Positions 16,537-25,386 of a stretch of DNA of 64,000 bases are shown here, piece by piece; the first letter of the stretch is position 1; each line of letters begins with the position of its first letter. The position numbers were made by a program, and so were the translations under genes. The notes beneath the pieces are model-generated. The model searched no databases. It was not told the DNA's origin and saw nothing but the letters and a program-made list of their open reading frames with translations. Source of the DNA: Chitinophagaceae bacterium. Its GTDB lineage: Bacteria; Bacteroidota; Bacteroidia; Chitinophagales; Chitinophagaceae. The stretch covers positions 1 to 64,000 of the forward strand of contig JAEUVJ010000073.1 of the NCBI GenBank assembly GCA_016787085.1. The letters run 5' to 3'.

Positions 16537-17706
16537 TTATTTTATTTCCACTCTTTCTCCTGTTCTCATTGCTTTGTAGATAGCCTGTAAATATTTCACA
16601 TCCCTCCTACCCATTTCACCCGGCACAGGTGTGGGCCGGTTGTTCATGACAGCATCGGCAAAATCATCCATTTGTTTTGCCTGCTGGTTCACATGTTTAA
16701 AATCCATAGCCCCGTCTGAAGTGGCGCCACGCTGACCGGAATAATTATAGGCAGGGTCCACCTCGAACCATCCCTTGTCTGCTTCTGCCCTTAAATTATT
16801 CATGGAATCTGCATAGCTGGTTTTTCCTTCAGCAACGATACCGCCGGGAAATTCAAACTGCCATGACAATGACTGTTCCACTTCCCTGAACTTTTCCATA
16901 TCGGTTTTCTTTCCTTCCTGTGCACGAACAGCAATAGGTTCCATGCCTGTTGTGTAGCAAAAACCCTGTATGCAATAGATACCAAGATCCATCAGCGGCC
17001 CGCCACCGGCCAGGTCTTTCTTCAAGCGCCATTGCGCAGGGTTGCCGATCGTAAAACCAAATCCTGCATTCATCTTTTTGATATTGCCATATACTTTCTT
17101 TTGTCCCAGTCTTGCCATTTCAAGATTATATGGCTCGAAATGTAACCTGTAGCCAATAGATAACATCTTTCCGGCTTCTTTGCAGGCAGCGATCATCTTA
17201 TCACAATCCTCTACGGTAATGGCCATCGGCTTTTCACAGATCACATGCTTGCCTGCTTTGGCGGCGCGGATCACATATTCTGCATGCATGGAATTCGGCA
17301 ATACTACGTAAACGATGTCTATATCCGGGTTGTCTTTTATACTATCAAAATTTTCGTAACTGTAAATATTCTTATCCGGGAGGTTATACTTGCTTTTCCA
17401 TGTATCAATTTTGGAAGGGGTGCCTGTAACAATACCTGCGAGGTAACAATGCTCTGTTTGTTGAAGAGCTGGTGCTAGTTGCCCGCCGGCATAACCGCCT
17501 AAACCGACCAGTGCGATACCAAGTTTCTTTTTACTGCCTTTTGACATAGCTGATGTTTTATTTTGTTCGCCGGCCGGGTTATTATCATTACAGGATGCAA
17601 ATACATGCATGCCATTCATGGCCAATGCTGCCATGCCTGCGTTCAATGAAAGATTGTGAATGAATTGCCTGCGGGACCAGGGGTGAGAAATGATCTTCCG
17701 GTTCAT
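16537..17706 (-). CDS. Gfo/Idh/MocA-family oxidoreductase, Tat-exported
   Basis: 389 residues. The N-terminus has a twin-arginine motif (SRRQFIHN) and a cysteine (ASCND) that could be lipidated, so export in folded form with bound NAD(P) is likely. The Rossmann domain begins LGIALVGLGGYAGGQLAPAL, and the family motif appears in VICEKPMAITVEDC. The second domain holds GGGPLMDLGIYCIQGFCYTTG. Relatives act on sugars, some of them periplasmic glycosidases that use NAD as a catalytic cofactor. No sugar genes adjoin it, so the substrate is open. Confidence 0.88.
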   Translation of the reverse strand: MNRKIISHPWSRRQFIHNLSLNAGMAALAMNGMHVFASCNDNNPAGEQNKTSAMSKGSKKKLGIALVGLGGYAGGQLAPALQQTEHCYLAGIVTGTPSKIDTWKSKYNLPDKNIYSYENFDSIKDNPDIDIVYVVLPNSMHAEYVIRAAKAGKHVICEKPMAITVEDCDKMIAACKEAGKMLSIGYRLHFEPYNLEMARLGQKKVYGNIKKMNAGFGFTIGNPAQWRLKKDLAGGGPLMDLGIYCIQGFCYTTGMEPIAVRAQEGKKTDMEKFREVEQSLSWQFEFPGGIVAEGKTSYADSMNNLRAEADKGWFEVDPAYNYSGQRGATSDGAMDFKHVNQQAKQMDDFADAVMNNRPTPVPGEMGRRDVKYLQAIYKAMRTGERVEIK

Positions 17707-17833
17707 GGTGATGCGTTTTTTTTGCTGAAGGGTTTCAGCATGATTTTAAAAACAGCAGTGATATACCGGCAAATCGAAAACTGAAAATAAGGAATATTAT
17801 AAAAAAGCAGGTAATTATTTTGAAAGCAGCGGG

Positions 17834-19141
17834 TCAAACCACTTCGCCTTCGAGGTCATAGTCATAAGCCTTCGTGATCCTTACGTTTACGAATTCACCA
17901 ATAGGAAGCCTTTTGGGAGAATGGATCACCACTTCGTTATCTACTTCCACGCTATCGAACTCCGTGCGGCCTAAGTAACGGCCGGCTTCTTTTTTATCGA
18001 TGAGTGTTCTGAAAACCTTGCCTACCTTGTCCTGGTTCAGTTCATAGGATATTTCCTGCTGCACTTCCATGATCTCCTGTGCCCTTCTCTCCTTTTCTTC
18101 CAATGGTACATCATCATTTAGTTCGTAACCGCTGGTGCCTTCTTCATGCGAATATGTAAAAATACCGACACGGTCAAAGCGCTGTTTTAATAAAAAGGTT
18201 TTCAGTTCTTCGATATCATCCAATGTTTCACCCGGAAATCCTGCGATCAAAGTAGTGCGTAAGCAAATACCCGGCACCTTTTCACGGATCGCTGAGGTCA
18301 GTTCCTCCATTTCTTCGCGGGTGATCTGCCGCTTCATTGCTTTGAGCATGTTGTTGGCGGCATGTTGCAAAGGCATATCGAGATAGTTGCAGATATTCTC
18401 CCTTTGGCACATTACATCCAATATTTCTAATGGAAATTTGGAAGGATAGGCATAATGCAGGCGTATCCATTCCAGCCCTTTTACATCCGCAAGCCTGTTC
18501 AGCAGGTCAGGCAACATTCTTTTTTTGTACAGGTCAAGTCCATAATATGTCAGTTCCTGTGCAATCAGCATCACTTCCTTTACTCCCTTTTTCACCAGCC
18601 CTTCTGCTTCTTTTACCAGTTCTTCAATAGGCTTGCTGACATGTCCGCCACGCATCAGCGGTATAGCGCAGAACGAACAGGTGCGGTTGCAGCCTTCAGA
18701 AATTTTCATATAAGCATAATGCTGCGGTGTGGCCAGTAAACGTTCACCTACCAGTTCGGTTTTATAATCTGCTTCAAACTGTTTTAAAATCAGCGGCAGT
18801 TCCATAGTGCCGAAATACGCATCTACTTCGGGTATCTCTGCCTCCAGGTTGTTCTTGTAGCGTTCGCTCAGGCAACCGGTTACATATACTTTATCGAGTT
18901 TTCCCTTTCTTTTCAGTTCTACCTGGTCAAGAATGGTATTGATACTTTCTTCCTTGGCCTTATCAATGAATCCGCAGGTGTTCACCACCACGATATTGTG
19001 GTCGGATTTTTTGTTCTCATGTACGACATCTATATCATTGGCCTGCAGTTGTCCGCTCAGCACTTCACTGTCCACCATATTCTTGCTGCACCCAAGGGTG
19101 ATGATATTGACCTTGTCCTTCTTTAGTGTTTTCGTTTTCAT
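17834..19141 (-). CDS. rimO: Ribosomal protein uS12 methylthiotransferase RimO
   Basis: 435 residues from the ATG at 19141; a start at 19192 would add 17 residues upstream of the usual N-terminus and cover the promoter. N-terminal cluster cysteines are C18, C56 and C90; the radical-SAM cluster is CNRTCSFC (C151, C155, C158); a TRAM domain ends the protein (FRTLIDKKEAGRYLGRTEFDSVEVD). RimO adds a methylthio group to an aspartate of ribosomal protein S12. RimO is separated from MiaB, also in this window, by the GCSKN motif and by SEGCNRTCSFCAIP. Confidence 0.95.
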   Translation of the reverse strand: MKTKTLKKDKVNIITLGCSKNMVDSEVLSGQLQANDIDVVHENKKSDHNIVVVNTCGFIDKAKEESINTILDQVELKRKGKLDKVYVTGCLSERYKNNLEAEIPEVDAYFGTMELPLILKQFEADYKTELVGERLLATPQHYAYMKISEGCNRTCSFCAIPLMRGGHVSKPIEELVKEAEGLVKKGVKEVMLIAQELTYYGLDLYKKRMLPDLLNRLADVKGLEWIRLHYAYPSKFPLEILDVMCQRENICNYLDMPLQHAANNMLKAMKRQITREEMEELTSAIREKVPGICLRTTLIAGFPGETLDDIEELKTFLLKQRFDRVGIFTYSHEEGTSGYELNDDVPLEEKERRAQEIMEVQQEISYELNQDKVGKVFRTLIDKKEAGRYLGRTEFDSVEVDNEVVIHSPKRLPIGEFVNVRITKAYDYDLEGEVV

Positions 19142-19148
19142 GCAAGCT

Positions 19149-19156
19149 GCAAAGGT
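19149..19156 (-). promoter_or_regulatory. Candidate -7 box of rimO
   Basis: On the minus strand the sequence TACCTTTG (CAAAGGTA on the plus strand) lies just 5' of the chosen rimO start, an exact TAnnTTTG match. It supports the downstream ATG at 19141. The -33 element is weak. Confidence 0.45.
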
Positions 19157-19219
19157 AATTATTCGGGGGCAAGAAATCATTCTAACCGGCAATTAACCCG
19201 GTCTTCCGACAATAGTGGG

Positions 19220-19227
19220 TATTTTTG
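19220..19227 (+). promoter_or_regulatory. Candidate -7 box TATTTTTG ahead of nhaA
   Basis: Exact TAnnTTTG match 76 bases before the nhaA ATG in the divergent rimO/nhaA gap. No clear TTTG at the -33 distance. Confidence 0.35.
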
Positions 19228-19303
19228 CAGATCACCAGGTCTCCCGGCAGGAGAGATCATTTTCAACCAGTCACATTTTAGCTATTATAATCTATCAGGC
19301 GCT

Positions 19304-20485
19304 ATGATCATTACACGGCTATACAAGGAGTTTTTTGATAGTGAAAAGGCCGGAGGTATCTTTTTACTAGGTTGTACCCTTGTTTCCCTCCTCATTGCTA
19401 ACTCGGCGTGGGGCGGGACATACATGCATTTCTGGCACCAATACCTGGATCTTTCTTTTTTAACTATAGACCTAAAGTATTCCATCGAGCATTGGATCAA
19501 TGACGGATTGATGGCTGTATTCTTCCTGCTGGTGGGCCTGGAAATAGAGCGGGAACTGTACATAGGTGAGCTAAAGGAAGTGAAGAATGCATTACTGCCG
19601 GTAGCAGCCGCTGTAGGGGGTATGCTGATGCCGGCTGCGATCCATTATTTCTTTAATGCCGGTGCAGCCACACAGTCTGGCTTCGGTATCCCGATGGCGA
19701 CGGATATTGCTTTTGCTTTAGGAATGCTGGCATTATTGGGCAGGCGGGTGCCGGTTGCATTAAAAATATTCCTGACCGCACTCGCTATTATTGATGATCT
19801 AGGCGCTATCCTGGTGATCGCGGTGTTTTATAACAGCGGCATTGACTGGATCTATCTTCTTTCCGCACTTGGCATCTTTGCAGGTTTGCTGCTGATGGGT
19901 AAACTGAAAGTATATCATCTCGCTTTTTATATTATACCCGGTATCGTCATGTGGTACTGTATGCTAAAGTCAGGTGTTCATGCCACTATCACCGGGGTAT
20001 TGCTGGCTTTTGCTATCCCTTTCGGAAAGAATGATGAGACCAGCCCTTCTTACAGGTTGCAGCATTTTTTGCATAAGCCGGTTGCTTTTTTTATACTGCC
20101 TGTGTTTGCATTGGCTAATACGGGATTGGTATTGTCAGATGGATGGGTAAATGAACTGGCCACACCAAACAGTCTCGGTATCATCGCCGGTTTATTCATT
20201 GGTAAACCACTAGGCATTGTGCTATTTTGTTTTTTACTGGTCAAACTGCGGTTAGGCAACAAACCGGTCGAATTAACATGGGGCCATTTGCTTGGGGCAG
20301 GTATCCTTGCGGGTATCGGCTTTACCATGTCCATCTTTATTGCCAATCTCGCCTTTACCGATGACGGGCTGATCCGTTTTTCCAAAGTGGCGGTACTGGC
20401 CGGGTCTGTCTTGTCCACTATCATCGGGCTGACCGTATTATATGTTGCATCGAAAAAGATGATCTCTGGTGAAGCAACGGTATAG
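19304..20485 (+). CDS. nhaA: Na+/H+ antiporter NhaA
   Basis: 393 residues, normal NhaA length, about 12 membrane spans. The residues essential in the E. coli protein are recognisable: aspartate in GIPMATDIAFALGML (D133 equivalent) and the pair in LAIIDDLGAILVIAVFY (D163-D164 equivalents). It exchanges sodium for protons to keep pH and salt balance. The start MIITRLYKEFFDSEKAGGI is typical. Divergent from rimO with a 162-base shared upstream region. Confidence 0.95.
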   Translation: MIITRLYKEFFDSEKAGGIFLLGCTLVSLLIANSAWGGTYMHFWHQYLDLSFLTIDLKYSIEHWINDGLMAVFFLLVGLEIERELYIGELKEVKNALLPVAAAVGGMLMPAAIHYFFNAGAATQSGFGIPMATDIAFALGMLALLGRRVPVALKIFLTALAIIDDLGAILVIAVFYNSGIDWIYLLSALGIFAGLLLMGKLKVYHLAFYIIPGIVMWYCMLKSGVHATITGVLLAFAIPFGKNDETSPSYRLQHFLHKPVAFFILPVFALANTGLVLSDGWVNELATPNSLGIIAGLFIGKPLGIVLFCFLLVKLRLGNKPVELTWGHLLGAGILAGIGFTMSIFIANLAFTDDGLIRFSKVAVLAGSVLSTIIGLTVLYVASKKMISGEATV

Positions 20486-20517
20486 CGAATACAGTTGTCA
20501 CATAGGTAAAGACCTTT

Positions 20518-20808
20518 ATGAAACCATTGCTGGTTCTTTGGATATTGGCGGCAATAATGATCACAGCCGGGTGTAACAAGCATTCCTGTAGCCAAAGTGT
20601 TACCATCACGCAGCAAGGAACTCCCTGTGGTCAATGGGCCATCCAAAAGAATGGAAACGTTTATCCTGCTGATTCTATTCCCACCATTTTTCAGGAGGAA
20701 GGGTTGGTAGTTTGCGCTAAATACGAGTTGTATGAGGATATGGGAATGTGCGCCTGCTGCGGCGGCACCTGGGCCAGAATATTATCAATGACCCATCTGC
20801 CCGAATAG
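20518..20808 (+). CDS. Small cysteine-rich lipoprotein, function unknown
   Basis: 96 residues. A lipobox (ITAGC, C19) predicts a lipoprotein. The mature part carries seven more cysteines, including a late CACCGG cluster, enough for disulphides or metal binding in the envelope. It starts 32 bases after nhaA and could be co-transcribed with it. Its TAG stop directly abuts the stop of ftsY on the other strand (TAGCTA), so the two genes converge with no gap. I do not recognise the family. Confidence 0.7.
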   Translation: MKPLLVLWILAAIMITAGCNKHSCSQSVTITQQGTPCGQWAIQKNGNVYPADSIPTIFQEEGLVVCAKYELYEDMGMCACCGGTWARILSMTHLPE

Positions 20809-21774
20809 CTACTTTGCTTCGAGGCTGAATAAACTATCCACGAATTCATGCTTATCAAAAACCAGCAGGTCTTCCATCTTTTCACCAACGCCAATGAACT
20901 TCACCGGTATTTTGAATTGATTGGCGATTGCCAGTACTACACCCCCTTTGGCGGTTCCATCGAGTTTGGTAATGGTCAGCGCTGTTACATCGGTAGCCGC
21001 GGTAAATTGTTTGGCCTGCTCCAATGCATTTTGCCCGGTGGATCCGTCCAGTACCAGCATCACTTCATGAGGTGCATCAGGTATCACTTTTTGGATCACC
21101 CTTTTGATCTTACTGAGTTCTTCCATCAGGTGGGCCTTATTATGTAAGCGGCCTGCTGTATCTATGAGTACGATATCGCTTTGTTTGGATACAGCACTTT
21201 GCACCGTATCAAAGGCGACGGCTGCCGGGTCAGAGCCCATTGACTGTTTGACGATCGGCACTCCTGTCCTTTCGCTCCAGATGGTGAGCTGATCAACAGC
21301 AGCAGCCCGGAATGTATCGGCAGCGCCCAGCAGGACATTCTTTCCTGCCTTCTTAAAATTATAAGCCAGCTTGCCGATGGTAGTGGTTTTGCCCACCCCG
21401 TTGACGCCTACTACCAGTATCACATAAGGCTTGGCGGGCAGATCTGAATGAAAGTCGTAACTGTTTGATTCCTGTGCATCCACCAGTATTGCCTCAATTT
21501 CCTCCTGCAGCATTTTATTCAGTTCAGATGAGTTGAGGTATTTGTCTTTTGACACCCTTTTTTCTATCCGTTCAATGATCTTGATTGTTGTATCAATGCC
21601 CACATCCGCTCCTACCAACGCTTCTTCCAGGTTGTCGAGCACTTCTTCATCCACGGTGCTTTTACCAGCTATCGCTTTGGTGATCTTTGCAAAGAAACCT
21701 TCCTTGGTCTTTTGCAGACCCTGGTCGAGGCTTTCCTTTTCTTTTTTGCCGAAGAGTTTATTGAATAGTCCCAT
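20809..21774 (-). CDS. ftsY: Signal recognition particle receptor FtsY
   Basis: 321 residues: a short N-terminal helical region (KEKESLDQGLQKTKEGFFAKI) without the long acidic A domain of E. coli, then the NG GTPase. G-motifs: GVNGVGKT at 123-130, DTAGRLHNKAHLMEEL, and TKLDGTAKGGVVL. The end GVGEKMEDLLVFDKHEFVDSLF is standard. It receives ribosome-nascent-chain complexes from SRP at the inner membrane. It lies downstream of rpmB, rpmG and the DUF4295 gene on the same strand, a common Bacteroidota arrangement. Confidence 0.96.
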   Translation of the reverse strand: MGLFNKLFGKKEKESLDQGLQKTKEGFFAKITKAIAGKSTVDEEVLDNLEEALVGADVGIDTTIKIIERIEKRVSKDKYLNSSELNKMLQEEIEAILVDAQESNSYDFHSDLPAKPYVILVVGVNGVGKTTTIGKLAYNFKKAGKNVLLGAADTFRAAAVDQLTIWSERTGVPIVKQSMGSDPAAVAFDTVQSAVSKQSDIVLIDTAGRLHNKAHLMEELSKIKRVIQKVIPDAPHEVMLVLDGSTGQNALEQAKQFTAATDVTALTITKLDGTAKGGVVLAIANQFKIPVKFIGVGEKMEDLLVFDKHEFVDSLFSLEAK

Positions 21775-22039
21775 AGAACCCCCAGCCCCTAAAGGGGAGT
21801 TTTAAACGTTTTGAAATGAATATCCCGGTACTGCCTGTTTGTACAGGGCAACAAAATAACATAGTGTGCAAGATACTTAACAACTGTTTCAAGCCTGAAT
21901 TTCCCATTCCGGCGCTTCACTCCCACGATATTCGTTGGGGGCAGACAGGATGGGCAGGGGTAAAACAGAAAAGCTGCCACTAATGTATAGCAGCAGCTTC
22001 AAATATCAGATTTTCGCCTTCAAAGGGACGAGAGGGTAA

Positions 22040-22210
22040 TTATTTCTGGGCAAGGAATTCTTTTACTTTATCCTTGTGGATCATCTGCTCCTTAAATGTA
22101 TAAGCGCCAGACTTCGGGCTGCGCACAGCTTTGATCACTTTGGTATAGTTCTTTGCCTCTGCTGCCAGCTTGGGGTCTTTCTTGATCGCGGTTTTAGCTG
22201 CTTTTGCCAT
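22040..22210 (-). CDS. DUF4295 small basic ribosome-associated protein
   Basis: 56 residues, opening MAKAAKTAIKKDPKLAAEAK and ending KVKEFLAQK, rich in lysine. DUF4295 occurs only in Bacteroidota, next to rpmG and rpmB as here. From memory, a Bacteroidota ribosome structure assigned this protein as a large-subunit component named bL38; I cannot verify that here. The 265-base gap to ftsY contains a CCCCT-AA-AGGGG hairpin (about 21,786-21,797) and no gene. Confidence 0.85.
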   Translation of the reverse strand: MAKAAKTAIKKDPKLAAEAKNYTKVIKAVRSPKSGAYTFKEQMIHKDKVKEFLAQK

Positions 22211-22294
22211 GATATATAGTTAAATAGTTTATTAGTTCACCAGTTCATCAGGTACGATCCGGTTAATGAATCAACCGGTCGCCTGGTCAGCCGG

Positions 22295-22477
22295 TTACTT
22301 TATTTCTTTGTGAACAGTTACTTTCTTCAGGATAGGGTTGAATTTCTTCAGCTCCAATCTTTCGGGATTGTTCTTTTTGTTCTTTACCGTGATATAACGG
22401 CTGGTGCCGGGCTGACCACTGTTTTTGTGTTCAGTACATTCCAGAATTACCTGTACACGGTTTCCTTTCTTTGCCAT
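22295..22477 (-). CDS. rpmG: Ribosomal protein bL33
   Basis: 60 residues from the ATG at 22477 (MAKKGNRVQVILECTEH...), the normal bL33 start; upstream in-frame codons to 22510 add 11 unrelated residues. SRYITVKNKKNNPERLELKKFNP is the diagnostic core. The single cysteine means the zinc-ribbon (C+) form is absent. It is part of the rpmB-rpmG-DUF4295 ribosomal cluster. Confidence 0.95.
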   Translation of the reverse strand: MAKKGNRVQVILECTEHKNSGQPGTSRYITVKNKKNNPERLELKKFNPILKKVTVHKEIK

Positions 22478-22563
22478 TTTTCTTGATTTGAAAATTTGAT
22501 AATTTGTCAATTTGGAGATGGAAGGCCGTCATTCAAAAATCGGCACATTTCCAAATCTTCAAA

Positions 22564-22800
22564 TTAAATATGTTGTCCCTGAGCTCTCAGTTCCTTCACT
22601 ACGGTATATAATCCCCTTTTGTTGATGGTGCGGATAGCATCCGTGGTCAGCTTCAATGTGATCCACTTGTCTTCTTCGGCCAGGAAAAAACGTTTTTTCT
22701 GCAGGTTGGGCAGAAAACGGCGCTTTGTCTTGATATTGGAGTGAGAAACCTTATTTCCACCCACCGGAACTTTACCTGTAACCTGACATACTCTTGCCAT
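22564..22800 (-). CDS. rpmB: Ribosomal protein bL28
   Basis: 78 residues from the ATG at 22800. The open frame continues 64 codons further upstream, but those residues are not bL28-like and would overlap the promoter. The core MARVCQVTGKVPVGGNKVSHSNIKTKRRFLPNL followed by TDAIRTINKRGLYTVVKELRAQG is diagnostic. First gene of the ribosomal cluster that leads to ftsY. Confidence 0.95.
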   Translation of the reverse strand: MARVCQVTGKVPVGGNKVSHSNIKTKRRFLPNLQKKRFFLAEEDKWITLKLTTDAIRTINKRGLYTVVKELRAQGQHI

Positions 22801-23218
22801 GACATTCGAAAATTTAGGACGGCAAAGGTAGGGATTCACAGCGAGAAATAAAGAATAGAGAATGAAAATTTTAGGGAGAAATCCTATTCTTTTTCCCACA
22901 GCTGTTAGAAACGGGCCGAAAATAGCTTTTTTGCTGGAAAAGAGCAGGTTGAAGGCCTGAAAGTCAATTCTATCCTTCGCTTTCACCAACATTACTCATA
23001 GGTAACAGTCTGATCCCTGGTTCCCGGCTGTCTGACGCTGGCACTACTTCCCGTTCCCGCATTACCCCGATTATAACAATACGCACGTCGTTCCTGACCT
23101 GAGCAAAGATTAACCGGGCTCTTTACTGCCAGCTTCAAGTCCGGAAATGCATTTCATTCTTCAAAAACATTCGTAGCTTGGAACTGGCCGTTAAAACCTG
23201 ACCCATTACCTGCTGCTG
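22801..23218. other. Divergent gap between rpmB and the amber-interrupted gene
   Basis: About 420 bases without a gene. Near rpmB on the minus strand there is a -7-like TACCTTTG (22,823-22,830) 23 bases before the start codon. The remainder shows no hairpin, repeat or RNA gene that I can recognise. Confidence 0.5.
22823..22830 (-). promoter_or_regulatory. Candidate -7 box of the rpmB cluster
   Basis: TACCTTTG on the minus strand, an exact TAnnTTTG match. Its position supports the rpmB start at 22800 and excludes the longer frame. Confidence 0.5.
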
Positions 23219-24190
23219 ATGAAAATTCAATGCTATCATACCAAAACAATCCTTCTTTTCTTTCTTTTCATTTCAATTTGCAGCGATAGTATTGCCCAGA
23301 GTAAATGGCTCTACACTTCTCAGTTCAATGCCGGCTGCCACCTGAACATCACGTATGGCAAAGCACAGCGGTTTCCCGGCCTTCGTATCTTTTCAGGCTT
23401 TAGCATCACCGGTGTACATAAGAACCATCTTATCGTTCATTACGGGCCTTAGCTGTCTGTTTACACAAAAACTATCGGCGCCAACCTTAATCCGCTGGTC
23501 GGTGATATACAGGTGGACTTTACCAATACCTTTTCTGCCGGCTATGGATGGGGTAGTACTCTCCCCTATTACAAATATTTCAGAACGATCCACACCGGGG
23601 ATTACTACAATATTTCGCTCAACCTGAAGAATGCGGCCCTGCTTTCGACCAATTTTATCCTGAACAATCATAAACGCAACCAGATCGTTGGTTCTATTAC
23701 CGGCACATTTGGCAATTTTACGTTCAACTACTATAACGACGGCGCTTTCCCTTTTGACATTATTCCGCTGGCCGATAATTTCGATCGCTACTGGACGGGT
23801 GGCGGTGCTCTGTTCTTTCATACCAGGAATGATTTTAACCGTACCGAGGTCAGTTTTGACCAGTTTACCGGCTATACGCCTCTCTTATATGAAGTATCCG
23901 GTTTACTCGGCATTAATATTCCCTTGTATAAAAATGACAGCACCGGCGCTTCAAAGAAGCCGCGGCCACATACCTTCAATACATCAGCTTACCAGGTAAA
24001 AGTTTTCACCGATAAAAATTTTGCAGTTGACGCTGGTGTAGTGGGCAGTCTTGTTGATAAAAAGGGGTTTCATTACGGCATACAGGACCTGATACATATC
24101 GGGCTGAAGTTACCCCTGCATCCAAACAATGATATGAACCGTGTGTTTGTCGGCGCCACCTATAATAACAGGCAATATGTCAAATTATAA
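23219..24190 (+). pseudogene. Envelope protein gene interrupted by an in-frame TAG
   Basis: One continuous reading frame of 322 sense codons with an amber codon at 23450-23452 (codon 78). The part before the stop has a signal peptide ending near SIAQ and a beta-rich start (SKWLYTSQFNAG). Without a frame change, the frame resumes after the stop as LSVYTKTIGANLNPLVGD and continues to the C-terminus MNRVFVGATYNNRQYVKL, giving the alternating pattern of an outer-membrane or periplasmic beta protein. A single-base change such as TCG to TAG explains it. Alternatives are a sequencing error or suppression. I do not recognise the family. Confidence 0.7.
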
Positions 24191-24917
24191 AACGATATTA
24201 TTGATAATTGCAGCAGCATGGGCAGGGCTCTATGGCTGTAAACCAGCTTCCCGTTCGTTCTCGATTGAATATAATATTGATAAAACTTTCTTTGATACCG
24301 TGCCAAAACTGGCAGGTTTTGAAAAGATCAATCCTGCAATGATAAAAATATACAGAGCAGAAATGATAGAGAGATTAGTAGAAAGGGATGCCGTTCCTGA
24401 GTACAGGTTGGTGAATGCAAAAAGTGACCAGGAGTATGCCAGGCTAGCCGATATGAAAAACAGAAGTTATTTATACCTTTTCGAAGTGATCTCTTCTGCA
24501 GAAAGACAGTTTATCTATATGGCAACAAGTTACACTGATGGCGAATGTACTGGTCTTGGGCCCGCTTATCTTGGCTGGCTGCGCCGGGACCGAATCCGGT
24601 TCAAACAGGTATTGCGAATATCCACGGTGAAGAAAAAGGACCATAAAGACGGATTGAAAGATACTATCATAAACAATAAACAGATAAACCGCTACCAGCT
24701 TGGTCTTAAGAAAGACACCACACATCTTATCTTTTTTAACGATCAGCGTTTTCCTGCGGCGGGCGACACCACTACCCCCATTACCATCACGCAGATCATC
24801 CGGAACGAACCCAATAAGATCGGCGGGAAGAAAGCCGTCATTTTCACAACTGATAAAGTACTCGAAGATCCCAAAGCGCTTGTCTTTACCTATTACGCCA
24901 CTATACAAAACAAGTAA
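24177..24917 (+). CDS. Lipoprotein of unknown function
   Basis: 246 residues from the ATG at 24177, which overlaps the end of the preceding gene by 14 bases; an earlier in-frame start at 24141 would add 12 residues before the signal. The signal IIAAAWAGLYGC ends in a lipobox. The mature part contains KTFFDTVPKLAGFEKI, YTDGECTGLGPAYLGWLRRDR and a C-terminal KAVIFTTDKVLEDPKALVFTYY. No known family recognised. The overlap suggests translational coupling to the interrupted upstream gene. Confidence 0.65.
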   Translation: MSNYKTILLIIAAAWAGLYGCKPASRSFSIEYNIDKTFFDTVPKLAGFEKINPAMIKIYRAEMIERLVERDAVPEYRLVNAKSDQEYARLADMKNRSYLYLFEVISSAERQFIYMATSYTDGECTGLGPAYLGWLRRDRIRFKQVLRISTVKKKDHKDGLKDTIINNKQINRYQLGLKKDTTHLIFFNDQRFPAAGDTTTPITITQIIRNEPNKIGGKKAVIFTTDKVLEDPKALVFTYYATIQNK

Positions 24918-24922
24918 ACGCA

Positions 24923-25228
24923 ATGCCTTCCAAAAAACCAAAGAAGAATGCGCCAAAGAAAAGCGCAGCTAAAAAGAAAGCAGCTAAAAAAATTGCTGCA
25001 AAAAAAGCAGTACCAAAGAAGAAGGCAGTAAAGAAAAAAGCCGTAAAGAAAAGCCGTTTTTCCACGTCGCCACCCGAACCGGCTATTTCACGCGGCGGAA
25101 TACCCTGCATTTGTATTGAGAACAATGAGGGCTGGTTCTGCATGAGGAGATTGCCTAATGGCGAGCTCAAAGAATGTGACGGGCCTTTTGACACCAAAGA
25201 GGAATGTGAAAGCCATGTGTGCAGGTGA
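24923..25228 (+). CDS. Histone-H1-like lysine/alanine-rich protein with cysteine-rich tail
   Basis: 101 residues. Residues 1-50 are almost only K, A, V and P in repeats such as AAKKKAAKK and KKKAVKKKAVKK, like the tail of eukaryotic H1 and bacterial H1-like proteins that bind DNA without sequence preference. Residues about 60-101 form a different unit with six cysteines (PCIC, WFC, ECDG, EEC, HVCR), suggesting a small metal- or disulphide-stabilised module. It starts 5 bases after the lipoprotein gene. No membrane segment. Confidence 0.65.
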   Translation: MPSKKPKKNAPKKSAAKKKAAKKIAAKKAVPKKKAVKKKAVKKSRFSTSPPEPAISRGGIPCICIENNEGWFCMRRLPNGELKECDGPFDTKEECESHVCR

Positions 25229-25369
25229 GTGACAGAGTTATGAGTTGAAAATTAAGAGTGAACGTTGTCTTTTATTGCAATTTGTTAGTTCCCCGGTTCT
25301 CCTGAGTGTTCCAGACCGTTCAGAAATATAACAACACAGGGTTGTAATGTCCAGGTTGCAATTAAATAG

Positions 25370-25386
25370 TAGCTCCAAAGGAGCTA
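25370..25386. repeat. Hairpin at the 3' end of the minus-strand gene
   Basis: Arms TAGCTCC and GGAGCTA with loop AAA, overlapping the stop codon of the gene at 25384. No T-run follows on either strand. It may protect the 3' end or be an intergenic repeat unit; the 155-base gap to the histone-like gene holds nothing else clear. Confidence 0.45.

Noticed and set aside
22801..22992. 64-codon N-terminal extension of rpmB
   Set aside because: Residues are not bL28-like and the extension covers a -7 box 23 bases before the normal start.
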